From positions 1 to 15,509 of the forward strand of contig JAIXPU010000082.1 of the NCBI GenBank assembly GCA_027486075.1: 15,509 nt of DNA. Reading direction: 5' to 3'. This document shows positions 7,909 through 15,453 of this stretch, one piece after another. How positions within the stretch are numbered: the stretch's first letter is position 1; each line of letters begins with the position of its first letter. Under the pieces are notes generated by a model. That model worked only from the letters and a program-made list of their open reading frames with translations, made no database searches and was not told the origin of the DNA. The translations under genes were made by a program, and so were the position numbers. Source of the stretch: Streptomycetaceae bacterium. GTDB taxonomy: Bacteria; Actinomycetota; Actinomycetes; Nanopelagicales; Nanopelagicaceae.

Positions 7909-8223
7909 TTACTTAGCACCGCTGATTGCGGTGATCTTTACTCGTGTGTGCTGTGCACGGAAACCTTGACGACGGCGATGGCCTGTCTTGTTCTTGTAAC
8001 GAAGGATGTCGATCTTTGGACCTTTAACTTCGTCGATAACTTCGCCAGTTACCTTGATGCTTGAAAGAACCTTTGGGTCAGTAGTGACGCTTGCGCCATC
8101 GACAACGAGGAGCGCTGGAAATGAAACTGATGCGCCAGCAGCAGCGTCGATGCGATCGACGGTGATGGTCTCGCCAACGGTTACCTTCTCTTGGCGTCCG
8201 CCAGCTTTAACTATTGCGTACAT
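7909..8223 (-). CDS. rplU: 50S ribosomal protein L21
   Basis: L21 is a 23S rRNA-binding protein of the large subunit. The protein begins MYAIVKAGGRQEKV, as in typical bacterial L21, and carries the conserved basic C-terminal block KNKTGHRRRQGFRAQHT at about residues 78-94. The chosen start at 8223 gives 104 residues. Another in-frame ATG lies two codons upstream at 8229 (MSMYAIV). The GAGG ribosome site at 8232-8235 is 8 bases from the 8223 start but only 2 from the 8229 start, and family members begin at MYA, so 8223 is preferred. A likely promoter lies about 65-100 bases upstream. The first gene of the rplU-rpmA operon, it sits downstream of the RNase E/G gene, as is usual. Confidence 0.97.
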   Translation of the reverse strand: MYAIVKAGGRQEKVTVGETITVDRIDAAAGASVSFPALLVVDGASVTTDPKVLSSIKVTGEVIDEVKGPKIDILRYKNKTGHRRRQGFRAQHTRVKITAISGAK

Positions 8224-8231
8224 GCTCATTG

Positions 8232-8235
8232 CCTC
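8232..8235 (-). promoter_or_regulatory. Ribosome-binding site deciding the rplU start
   Basis: GAGG on the - strand lies 8 bases before the ATG at 8223 but only 2 bases before the ATG at 8229, so it favours the shorter L21 beginning MYAIVKAGG. Confidence 0.75.
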
Positions 8236-8295
8236 AGTTCTTCGTATTAGTTATCAAGCCTGATTCACGCGTAAGGCGTGCTCGGGCAGACGCTA

Positions 8296-8325
8296 AGGGT
8301 ACGGATTTCGTACCCCATGGGTCAA
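8296..8325 (-). promoter_or_regulatory. Likely promoter of rplU-rpmA
   Basis: On the - strand a TTGACC -35 box (8325-8320) and a TACCCT -10 box (8301-8296) are separated by 18 bases. Both fit sigma-70-type actinobacterial housekeeping promoters (TTGAC, TAnnnT). Transcription would start near 8288-8290 and give a leader of about 65 bases. The box pair lies between the RNase E/G stop and rplU, where a promoter is expected. A 7-bp palindrome fills the spacer and the -10 box. Confidence 0.65.
8297..8315. repeat. Inverted repeat overlapping the rplU promoter
   Basis: GGGTACG at 8297-8303 and CGTACCC at 8309-8315 are perfect reverse complements separated by 5 bases. The repeat begins 19 bases before the -10 end and includes five bases of the predicted -10 box. 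It could be an operator or an RNA hairpin at the end of the RNase E/G transcript. No T-run follows on the - strand, so it is not a standard intrinsic terminator. Confidence 0.8.
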
Positions 8326-8337
8326 ATCAGCTCATTG

Positions 8338-10485
8338 TTATGCGGTGATAACCCCTGAACTAGCCGCCCTGCGACGGCGCTTGCCCTTGGGGGTCGTGAC
8401 CGATTCAGACTCGGTTGGAGTCTCGTCGTTGAGGACCTCGTGAAATTCGTGATCCGTCGCTGACTCTTCTTCGATATCTGGATGATGCGCGCTCTGCGCA
8501 TTTACCTGAGGCATCGGAGCCTTCATCTTTACTGGATCCATGTGGATATGAATTCCGCGACCATTACATGAATCACATGTTGTTGAGAATGCTTCGATGA
8601 GGCCTTGTCCGACGCGCTTACGCGTCATTTGTACAAGACCCAGGGATGTCACTTCAGCAACCTGATGCTTGGTGCGATCGCGGCCCAAACATTCAACTAA
8701 GCGACGCAGAACTGCATCACGGTTAGATTCCAAAACCATATCGATAAAGTCGATAACAACAATTCCACCTAAGTCGCGAAGACGGAGCTGACGAGCAATC
8801 TCTTCTGCGGCTTCCAGGTTGTTCTTGGTGACGGTCTCTTCGAGGTTTCCGCCCTTACCGATGAACTTTCCGGTGTTAACGTCGATAACAACCATCGCTT
8901 CAGTGCGATCGATAACGAGTGATCCACCTGAAGGCAGATAGACCTTGCGATCGAATGCCTTAGCGAGCTGTTCTTCTACGCGGTAATCGGCAAAGAGATC
9001 GCCGCTACCTGAATACTTTTCGATCTTTGGCATCAACTCAGGTGCGATAGAGCCTAGGTATGAAGTGATCTCATCCCATGCTTCGTTACCTTGAATGATG
9101 AGCTTGCGAAAATCTTCATTGAAGATATCGCGAATAACACGCACAGCAAGATCTGGCTCAGAGAGCAGAAGCGCTGGTGCGTGAAAGTTAGGGTTAACAG
9201 ACTTCTGATAGATATCTTCCCATTGCGCCTTCAGGCGTTCGACATCTGCAGTGAGCTCAACTTCTGAAACACCTTCTGCTGCAGTACGCACGATGACGCC
9301 TGCCTCTTCAGGGATAAGAGTCTTAAGAATTGCCTTAAGTCGTGTGCGCTCTGATTCAGGAAGGCGTTTTGATATACCACTCATGCCACCGCCTGGAACA
9401 AAGACAACATAGCGACCAGGAAGTGAGATCTGACTTGTGAGTCGCGCACCCTTTTGGCCGATTGGATCTTTAGTTACCTGTACCAAAACTGGTTGGCCAG
9501 TCTTGAGAACCATCTCAATTTTGCGAGGTTCAGATTCAGAGATACCAGCAGCATCCCAATTCACTTCACCTGCATAGAGAACAGCATTACGCCCCTTACC
9601 AATGTCGACGAATGCCGCTTCCATAGATGGAAGAACATTTTGAACGCGACCAAGATAGACGTTACCAACATAGGAAACGTTGGCATTTCGGTTGACGTAA
9701 TGCTCAACCATCACGTTATCTTCAATAACCGCGATCTGAATTCGGTCTCCGATTTGGCGAACAACCATCTCGCGATCAACGTTCTCGCGGCGAGCCAGGA
9801 ATTCACCATCGGTAATAATGGTTCCGCGGCGGCGGTATGGCTCACGGTATTCGCGTGAATCGCTACGACCACGATCGCGGTCGCGGCGGTTCCGTGTTCC
9901 ACGCTCTGTGCGATCGCGCGCAGGGCGATCAGATTTTTCACGGACCTCACGGACCTTAACAACGGTAACTACGCCATCTTCATCGATGACCTCACCAGGT
10001 GTTACGCCATCTCCACTTGCGCGGCGGCGACGGCGGCGACGATGCGTGCCACCTTCTGCGCCATCCTCTGCTGAACCTTCTGCTGACTCTTCGCCTTCTT
10101 GTGAGTTCTCGTTGGTGGTGAGCTCATCGCCTTGTGGCTTACGGCGACCACGACCACCGCGACGGCGGCGGCGATTGCGTCCGCCACGTGAATCTGAATC
10201 ATCGCCATCGTCACTCGTTACCTCTTCAACAGTCGCAGGTGATTCTGCAACTGCCTTCTTAGCGCTCGATTTACGTGCGCGCGGCGGTGCAACAACATCT
10301 GCTGCTTGAAAGATTGGAACTGGGATTGCAGCGGACTTCTTTGCGCCCGATTTAGCCGAAGCTGTCGGCGCTTCGTCGGAAGCAACTACTTCTGGGGCAG
10401 CATCAGAGGTCGATTCTTCAACCTTGGACTTACCTTTTGATTTCTTAACCGCGCGCTTACGCGGTGATTTTGGCTCAATAGCCAT
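8338..10485 (-). CDS. rne: Ribonuclease E/G family endoribonuclease with long N-terminal charged extension
   Basis: RNase E/G cuts single-stranded AU-rich RNA and drives mRNA decay and rRNA/tRNA processing. The 715-residue protein has a low-complexity N-terminal region (1-240) rich in K, A, E and R, with arginine patches near 103-116, 149-155 and 198-220. The catalytic core follows: an S1-like domain at about 270-350 and the DNase I-like active site with aspartates D535 (VVIDVN) and D579 (VIDFID). The zinc-link CDSC at 637-640 precedes a short acidic/basic tail. The tail is too short for an E. coli-style scaffold; the N-terminal extension resembles the actinobacterial RNase E type. The ATG at 10485 follows AAAGGA at 9 bases of spacing. 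A perfect hairpin lies just upstream in the leader. The symbol could equally be rng. Confidence 0.94.
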   Translation of the reverse strand: MAIEPKSPRKRAVKKSKGKSKVEESTSDAAPEVVASDEAPTASAKSGAKKSAAIPVPIFQAADVVAPPRARKSSAKKAVAESPATVEEVTSDDGDDSDSRGGRNRRRRRGGRGRRKPQGDELTTNENSQEGEESAEGSAEDGAEGGTHRRRRRRRASGDGVTPGEVIDEDGVVTVVKVREVREKSDRPARDRTERGTRNRRDRDRGRSDSREYREPYRRRGTIITDGEFLARRENVDREMVVRQIGDRIQIAVIEDNVMVEHYVNRNANVSYVGNVYLGRVQNVLPSMEAAFVDIGKGRNAVLYAGEVNWDAAGISESEPRKIEMVLKTGQPVLVQVTKDPIGQKGARLTSQISLPGRYVVFVPGGGMSGISKRLPESERTRLKAILKTLIPEEAGVIVRTAAEGVSEVELTADVERLKAQWEDIYQKSVNPNFHAPALLLSEPDLAVRVIRDIFNEDFRKLIIQGNEAWDEITSYLGSIAPELMPKIEKYSGSGDLFADYRVEEQLAKAFDRKVYLPSGGSLVIDRTEAMVVIDVNTGKFIGKGGNLEETVTKNNLEAAEEIARQLRLRDLGGIVVIDFIDMVLESNRDAVLRRLVECLGRDRTKHQVAEVTSLGLVQMTRKRVGQGLIEAFSTTCDSCNGRGIHIHMDPVKMKAPMPQVNAQSAHHPDIEEESATDHEFHEVLNDETPTESESVTTPKGKRRRRAASSGVITA

Positions 10486-10684
10486 GGCACCAAATCCTTT
10501 AGCGCATATCTAGGAATAGATATGCATTCTCGTGGCCCGCTGCGAACTTTCCAAGGTGGAACTTTCATGACGAGCAAATCTTTTTGTGTAGTCCGCCGCA
10601 GGCGCGATAAGGATCGCTGGCCGCGCTGAACTGTTGAGGTAAGTATGGCAGATAAATGTGCCTAAGCCCTATTTTGAGCGTGAT
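10486..10684 (-). other. RNase E/G leader and rodA-rne intergenic region
   Basis: This 199-base gap between the rodA stop and the RNase E/G start is the longest non-coding stretch in the window. It has no convincing ORF. On the - strand it contains a perfect 9-bp hairpin at 10504-10525 and a smaller stem, GCGAT/ATCGC, around 10605-10618. A CATACT hexamer (10642-10647) could be a -10 box but has no good -35 partner. No terminator with a T-run follows rodA, so read-through from the mre operon is possible. Confidence 0.55.
10504..10525 (-). repeat. Perfect 9-bp hairpin in the RNase E/G 5' leader
   Basis: On the - strand GCATATCTA and TAGATATGC are exact reverse complements with a TTCC loop. The stem ends about 9 bases before the AAAGGA ribosome site of the RNase E/G gene, so the folded RNA would sit next to the site of ribosome entry. 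There is no T-run, so it is not a terminator. It may be a structural element of the leader or a symmetric protein-binding site. Confidence 0.85.
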
Positions 10685-11845
10685 TTAGCCGCGGTGGCTA
10701 GCGTGAACATTCTGCAAGAGCCCAAATCCGATGAGATTGGCGAACATGCTCGATCCACCATAAGAAAGAAATGGCAGAGGTACCCCTGTCATCGGCATCA
10801 ACCCCAACGTCATTCCAATATTTTCAAATATCTGGAATGCAAACCAGGCAACAACACCTGTCGAAACTAGCGTTCCATAGGGGTCAGTTGATCTTCGCGC
10901 AATTGCAAAACCGCGCATGAGAACTATAAATAAGAGGAAGATGATAAATCCGCTCCCGATAAAGCCGAGCTGTTCGCCAGCTACGGTAAAGATAAAGTCG
11001 GTCTGTTGTTCTGGAACAAATCGACCACTCGTCTGCGGTCCATCAAATAAACCAGTGCCTAGTAAGCCGCCTGAGCCGACAGTAATACGCGCTTGTCGTA
11101 GTTGATAGCCAGCTCCTTGTGTATCTGCATTGGGATCAACAAATGATTGCAACCTCTTGAGTTGGTATTCGCTCACAACTCCTGCCTTTGTGGCGACGAA
11201 GCCGCCGATCACAGCTACAAGTAAGAGACCAACAATCCAACGTGTCGGCGCACCTGAGACCGCAATGATTGTCACGACTGATGCGCTAATGATGAAGACA
11301 GTTCCCATATCTGGCTGTAACAGAATAAGCAGGATAGGAAGAGCTGCAACACCTAAGGCTTTGAGGACATCTTGATTGCTTGGTTCATCGCTGTTGTGCG
11401 TACGTTCAGAGAGCAACATCGAAATACCAATGATGATGGAGATTTTGGCAATTTCAGCAGGTTGAATCTGGAAACCAAAGGGCAGAGAAATCCAAGCTCT
11501 TGCACCGTTAATCTCAGCTCCAACTCCAGGAATGAGAACCAAGATCAGACCTAGAACACCCAACCCCCAGATAAATGGCGTGTATGCGCGTAGTAATCGG
11601 TAGTCAATGATTGTTGTGCCCCACGCAAGGAAAACACCAATCACAATGTTAATAACATGGCGCTTGAGGTAATACTCGGGATCCAAGCCATTAGCTGAAT
11701 ACCAATCGCGGGTTGCGGCATAGACCAGCAAAGTTCCAATAACAAGAAGTGCGCCAACAGCAGCAGTCAATATTGGATCAAAGCCCGCAAAGAGGGATCG
11801 GCGATGTGCGCGATGGTAAGGATTGCGATTGAGGAAGGTACTCAT
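10685..11845 (-). CDS. rodA: RodA, SEDS-family peptidoglycan glycosyltransferase
   Basis: RodA polymerises lipid II into glycan strands during cell elongation, in complex with PBP2. The 386-residue protein has about ten membrane helices after a short basic N-terminus. SEDS family landmarks are present: QPAEIAK at 128-134, LLQPDMGT at 175-182, EQQTDFIF at 279-286 with the catalytic aspartate D283, and PLPFLSYGGSSM at 356-367. The ATG at 11845 overlaps the mrdA TGA as ATGA, which fits tight coupling with its partner PBP2. FtsW is a paralogue with the same fold, but the adjacent PBP2 and MreCD genes make RodA much more likely. It is the last gene of the elongasome run, and 199 bases separate it from the RNase E/G gene. 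Confidence 0.95.
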   Translation of the reverse strand: MSTFLNRNPYHRAHRRSLFAGFDPILTAAVGALLVIGTLLVYAATRDWYSANGLDPEYYLKRHVINIVIGVFLAWGTTIIDYRLLRAYTPFIWGLGVLGLILVLIPGVGAEINGARAWISLPFGFQIQPAEIAKISIIIGISMLLSERTHNSDEPSNQDVLKALGVAALPILLILLQPDMGTVFIISASVVTIIAVSGAPTRWIVGLLLVAVIGGFVATKAGVVSEYQLKRLQSFVDPNADTQGAGYQLRQARITVGSGGLLGTGLFDGPQTSGRFVPEQQTDFIFTVAGEQLGFIGSGFIIFLLFIVLMRGFAIARRSTDPYGTLVSTGVVAWFAFQIFENIGMTLGLMPMTGVPLPFLSYGGSSMFANLIGFGLLQNVHASHRG

Positions 11846-13989
11846 CTCGTCGCCACCGCCTTAGGTGTTGGGCTCGTACTGACTGCTTTACCTGGGTTGA
11901 GAATAGATGGTTTTGCTTTTGTCGCCGGTGAAATTCGTGGCAATTTGGTTGGTGGCTTTCCTTGTGGGAAGAGCGCTAACTCTGGCTTTGCGATGCGCCC
12001 TTGAACTCCAAAAAGTGCTTCAAAAATATTCTTTACTCCAATACCCGAAGTACTGGCACCAAAACCACCTTGGCTCACCATCATGACAACGGCGTAACGT
12101 GGATTTTGAGTTGGAGCATATGCGGCATACCAGGATGTATCGGCTTTGAGTGAACCATTTGGATTTCTTCCAAAGACCTGCGCAGTTCCAGTCTTTCCAG
12201 AAGTTTGAATCGGGAACCCGCTAAAGACACCTGCTGAAGTACCAGTGAGCGTTACTTCATGGAGAGATTCTTGTAAGAGTTTGAGTGTGACAGGATCTAC
12301 CCCAATATCACCGAGCTTTTCAGGGAGAAATTTCTTAACAACTGTGCCATTTGACTTCACAATTGCCTTGGCAACCGTGGGCTTCCAGATAGTTCCACCA
12401 TTTGCGATAGCCGCATACATCTGTGCCAACTTGATGGGAGTAATGACAGTATCTCCTTGGCCGATTGAGAAGTTAACCGCGTCTCCTGCACGGATCTTGT
12501 CGCCATCTAAGCAATTCTCACGAGCCAATTCGAGCAAGAATGGGGTCTGTGCCGATTTCTTGGTCCGCTCTTTGTAATTGCAGTAAAAATCCTTATTCTG
12601 GCTATACCAATCTTTGCGCCACTGGCGATCTGCTAGGCGACCAGAAGATTCAGAAGGAAGATCAACGCCAGTCTTCATGCCAATCTGAAAGCGTTTAGCT
12701 GCGTTATAGAAATAGTCATTGGCGTTTGATTTAGGGCGAAGGCCACCATCGCGTACCCATTCGTCATAGGCAATCTGATACCAGATGGTGTCGCAAGAAA
12801 TAGCCATCGCCTTCTTTATTGAGATTGTTCCTTGCGCTTTACTTTCAAAGTTTCTAAATGCGCGATTTCCCACTTGAACTTCTGCGGGGCAGGCATAGTT
12901 CCTGGTTAAGTCATAACCTGCATTTGCTGCAGCAACAAGTGAGACAGCTTTAAAAGTGGATGCAGGTGCGTAAAGCCCTTGCAAAACTCTGTTGAGCGCA
13001 GGCACTCCCGCTTTCTCACTAAATAAGTTATTGGCTTGCTCAACGCTTAAGCCACGTTCAAAGGCATTTGGATCAAAGGTGGGATGAGATGCCAGAGCGA
13101 GAACTTGGCCGTTGCGAACATCCATCACAATCGCAGCTCCTCCATCTGCGGGAAAGCCAAGACCGCGTGCGCGCTTTACCGCGTCAGCTAGCGCTTTCTC
13201 AGAGGCAGCCTGCAAGCGCATATCAAGACTAGTCACAAGATGTGAACCTGCAATAGGTTGGGTGTTCTTGCGAGTGGTTGTCACAGCCTCTTTGCGATCT
13301 ACGATAAATGTCTTGATTCCAGGTACGCCGCGAAGGTATGAGTCATACATAACTTCAAGACCTGCTTTACCGATGGATTCAGAGCGGAAATATGTTCTTC
13401 CGTTCGCACCCGATAAATCTTCTTCAGTTAGTGGTCCGACATAACCGAGTACATGTCCCCCGCTCATTCCTAAATTCTCTGGATAGCTTCTGATTGCAAC
13501 TGGTGATGCGGTCACGCCCGGATAACGATCTGAGCGCTCAACAATTCGCAGCGCTAACTGTGGGTCAGCCTCTTTGGTAATTGGAATTGGTTGGAAACGT
13601 GATCCAGTCCAACATCCAGCTTTCTGTCCAGCTGGAAGTTCACCACATAAGCGCGTGCGCTGCCAAACATCGGAATAGTTCAAACCGAGCAGCCCCACTA
13701 AGTCTCGAATTACGGCTTCACCTTTATCGGGCAACTTATCAATCTTGGTGCGATCGACAGTGATTGCTAGACCTACTTTGTTAAGGGCTAGAGGAACGCC
13801 CGATGAATCAACAATAAAGCCGCGGTTCGCAGGTGTGACAACATCACGACTCTGGATGCTAAGCGCCGCATCACGATAGATCGGACCTGCAGCAACTTGT
13901 AGATAGAAGAGTCGCCCAAATAGCGCCAACATCAGACTGGCAAAGAATATTTGAGTAACAAGAAGGCTCAGGCGAGCACGTTGATTCAT
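11842..13989 (-). CDS. mrdA: Penicillin-binding protein 2, elongation-specific transpeptidase
   Basis: PBP2 crosslinks new peptidoglycan during side-wall growth and activates RodA. The 715 residues comprise an N-terminal signal anchor at about 8-33, a PBP dimerisation/pedestal domain at about 45-240, and a transpeptidase domain at about 280-660. The active-site motifs are STFK at 344-347 (nucleophile S344), SCD at 398-400 and KTG at 599-601. A long insert between the second and third motifs (about 450-500) carries C470 and C493 and resembles that of other actinobacterial PBP2s. C115 and C126 form another possible pair. The C-terminal tail from about 665 is rich in proline, lysine and serine and is probably disordered. 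The ATG at 13989 overlaps the mreD TGA by four bases, with no clear ribosome site, so coupling is likely. Confidence 0.95.
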   Translation of the reverse strand: MNQRARLSLLVTQIFFASLMLALFGRLFYLQVAAGPIYRDAALSIQSRDVVTPANRGFIVDSSGVPLALNKVGLAITVDRTKIDKLPDKGEAVIRDLVGLLGLNYSDVWQRTRLCGELPAGQKAGCWTGSRFQPIPITKEADPQLALRIVERSDRYPGVTASPVAIRSYPENLGMSGGHVLGYVGPLTEEDLSGANGRTYFRSESIGKAGLEVMYDSYLRGVPGIKTFIVDRKEAVTTTRKNTQPIAGSHLVTSLDMRLQAASEKALADAVKRARGLGFPADGGAAIVMDVRNGQVLALASHPTFDPNAFERGLSVEQANNLFSEKAGVPALNRVLQGLYAPASTFKAVSLVAAANAGYDLTRNYACPAEVQVGNRAFRNFESKAQGTISIKKAMAISCDTIWYQIAYDEWVRDGGLRPKSNANDYFYNAAKRFQIGMKTGVDLPSESSGRLADRQWRKDWYSQNKDFYCNYKERTKKSAQTPFLLELARENCLDGDKIRAGDAVNFSIGQGDTVITPIKLAQMYAAIANGGTIWKPTVAKAIVKSNGTVVKKFLPEKLGDIGVDPVTLKLLQESLHEVTLTGTSAGVFSGFPIQTSGKTGTAQVFGRNPNGSLKADTSWYAAYAPTQNPRYAVVMMVSQGGFGASTSGIGVKNIFEALFGVQGRIAKPELALFPQGKPPTKLPRISPATKAKPSILNPGKAVSTSPTPKAVATR

Positions 13990-14507
13990 ATTCGCGAACT
14001 CAATCCAAAGACGTTAGCGTGAATGTATGAAATAACTTTCAGTACTAGTGGAGAGATGATTGCTGTCCAGAATGCCGAACCTACCAAGCTCCAGATAACG
14101 CTTTGTAGATTTCCTACTTCCTCACCCAAAAGAATCGCCAATACGAGATAGGCGATACGTGCGGCTACGACTCCGATAGTTGTAAGAAAGACAATATTGA
14201 TGGGATTAGCGCGGATATTGTCATCGCCATATCCAAGAAATGCGACTGCATAGCAAGCGATAATCATTACTAGAGTCCATTGTCCAAGCGGACCTGACGA
14301 ACTCTGTGATAAATCCATTGCGATTCCAGCGCCGAATCCTGTGAGGGCTCCGATTTCAGGAGTGCTCAGGGCTGCCCAGATGAGAGCGACGATTAGAAGA
14401 AGATTAAATCCGCCAAGTGGAAGGCGCAATTGTGTGACAACAGCTTCTTGCAGAAGAAAGACCGAGAGAAAGATTGGAGCCGAGTAAAGAAAGCTTCGCA
14501 GTGACAT
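13986..14507 (-). CDS. mreD: Rod shape-determining membrane protein MreD
   Basis: MreD is a small integral membrane protein of the elongasome that works with MreC to link cytoplasmic MreB to the PBP2-RodA synthase. Its sequence is poorly conserved, so the call rests on length (173 residues), about five hydrophobic helices and position between mreC and mrdA. The segments at about 8-22, 34-48, 52-66, 78-93, 105-125 and 140-160 are hydrophobic. A GIAMDL motif near residue 60 is of the kind common in this family. The ATG at 14507 lies 12 bases after the mreC stop, with no obvious ribosome site. The stop overlaps the mrdA start as ATGA. Confidence 0.9.
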   Translation of the reverse strand: MSLRSFLYSAPIFLSVFLLQEAVVTQLRLPLGGFNLLLIVALIWAALSTPEIGALTGFGAGIAMDLSQSSSGPLGQWTLVMIIACYAVAFLGYGDDNIRANPINIVFLTTIGVVAARIAYLVLAILLGEEVGNLQSVIWSLVGSAFWTAIISPLVLKVISYIHANVFGLSSRI

Positions 14508-14519
14508 AACTAGAGTCGC

Positions 14520-15443
14520 TTAACTAGTTGGACTCGGTGATGGCGTGACAAAGACAGTCACAGTTGGAATTGGTGTTGGAATCGGCTTCGGTGGCACAAG
14601 AGCATCTCGAGGATCAGAGCCTTCACCTGATACGACAACTGCAACTACTCCTAGAGTTGAGAAGTTGGTGTAGAACTTCACATCCGCAGTCTGTGTAACA
14701 GCACCTGGTGAGTTATCGACGCTTGTGACGGTACCAATCGGCGCACCAGGAACAAAAGGTCTGCCCCCTTGGCTGCCGCGCGCAAGAAGCACATCGCCCT
14801 TCTTAATGTTGCTGCGGTTATCAAGGAGTTGCAGCACGCCACGGCGGGTGCCTTGGCCGCTCAAGATTCCGATCTGTTGTGATCCTGCAATGCGTGCTCC
14901 GATACGGAATGCGGGGTCAGACGCTAACTGCACGAGTGCACTATTTGGATATACATATTTAACCACGCCAACTAGACCGTAGCCCGAAAGAACTGTCATA
15001 TTGCTACGCACACCGGAGTTTGAGCCCACATCGATGGTAATTGATTGAGTAAAGGAAGTTGTAGAACCTTGAGAGATTACTTTTGCGCCGACCACTTTAT
15101 AGCCTGCAGTTCCTGCAAGATCTAGAACACCCTTTAATTGCTTTAAGAGAGCATCTGCATTTTTGCGGTTTTGCAGCGATAGTCGCAACTTATCGTTCTC
15201 GGCTTGTAGCTTCTCAATTTTATTGCGCGTGCGCCCGAGGCTAGTCACATCTGAGAGAAAATTACGGAGTGGGGAAATCGCCCACGATCCTGCTTTTTGA
15301 GCGGGTGTAAGTGCTGTCTGGGTTCCTGTACGCAGACCATCAATTACTTGCACACCGCGTAGATCAAGAGTGATCAGAAAGAGCGATGTGACAATTAATA
15401 CGATGATAAGTAAGCGACCGCGGTTGTCGCCGCCGTAGCGCAC
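14520..15443 (-). CDS. mreC: Rod shape-determining protein MreC
   Basis: MreC is a bitopic membrane protein that assembles outside the cytoplasmic membrane and activates PBP2. The 307-residue protein has a short basic N-terminus, one membrane anchor at about 10-26, a coiled coil at about 66-108 (for example LQAENDKLRLSLQNRK), and the double beta-barrel MreC domain at about 115-272. A proline/threonine-rich tail (280-307, ending PSPSPTS) follows; it is probably disordered in the cell-wall space. The start is GTG at 15443, 10 bases after the mreB stop, and an AGG of the overlapping mreB stop region could serve as a weak ribosome site. The order mreB-mreC-mreD-mrdA-rodA is the classic elongasome arrangement. 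Confidence 0.95.
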   Translation of the reverse strand: MRYGGDNRGRLLIIVLIVTSLFLITLDLRGVQVIDGLRTGTQTALTPAQKAGSWAISPLRNFLSDVTSLGRTRNKIEKLQAENDKLRLSLQNRKNADALLKQLKGVLDLAGTAGYKVVGAKVISQGSTTSFTQSITIDVGSNSGVRSNMTVLSGYGLVGVVKYVYPNSALVQLASDPAFRIGARIAGSQQIGILSGQGTRRGVLQLLDNRSNIKKGDVLLARGSQGGRPFVPGAPIGTVTSVDNSPGAVTQTADVKFYTNFSTLGVVAVVVSGEGSDPRDALVPPKPIPTPIPTVTVFVTPSPSPTS

Positions 15444-15453
15444 TTGGGCTTAC

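Noticed and set aside
8227..8229. The ATG at 8229 as the rplU start
   Set aside because: The ribosome site would be only 2 bases away, and L21 proteins normally begin at the MYA two codons downstream.
8297..8315. The palindrome after the RNase E/G gene as an intrinsic terminator
   Set aside because: No T-run follows on the - strand and it overlaps a good promoter, so a terminator role is not supported.
9818..10309. A 163-residue Arg/Ser/Pro-rich open frame on the + strand opposite the RNase E/G N-terminus
   Set aside because: It is the antisense shadow of a low-complexity charged region; it has no ribosome site, no recognisable domain and lies inside a well-supported gene.
10486..10684. A small RNA gene or tRNA in the rodA-rne gap
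   Set aside because: There is no cloverleaf, no terminator with a T-run and no recognisable RNA family; the hairpin is better explained as part of the RNase E/G leader.
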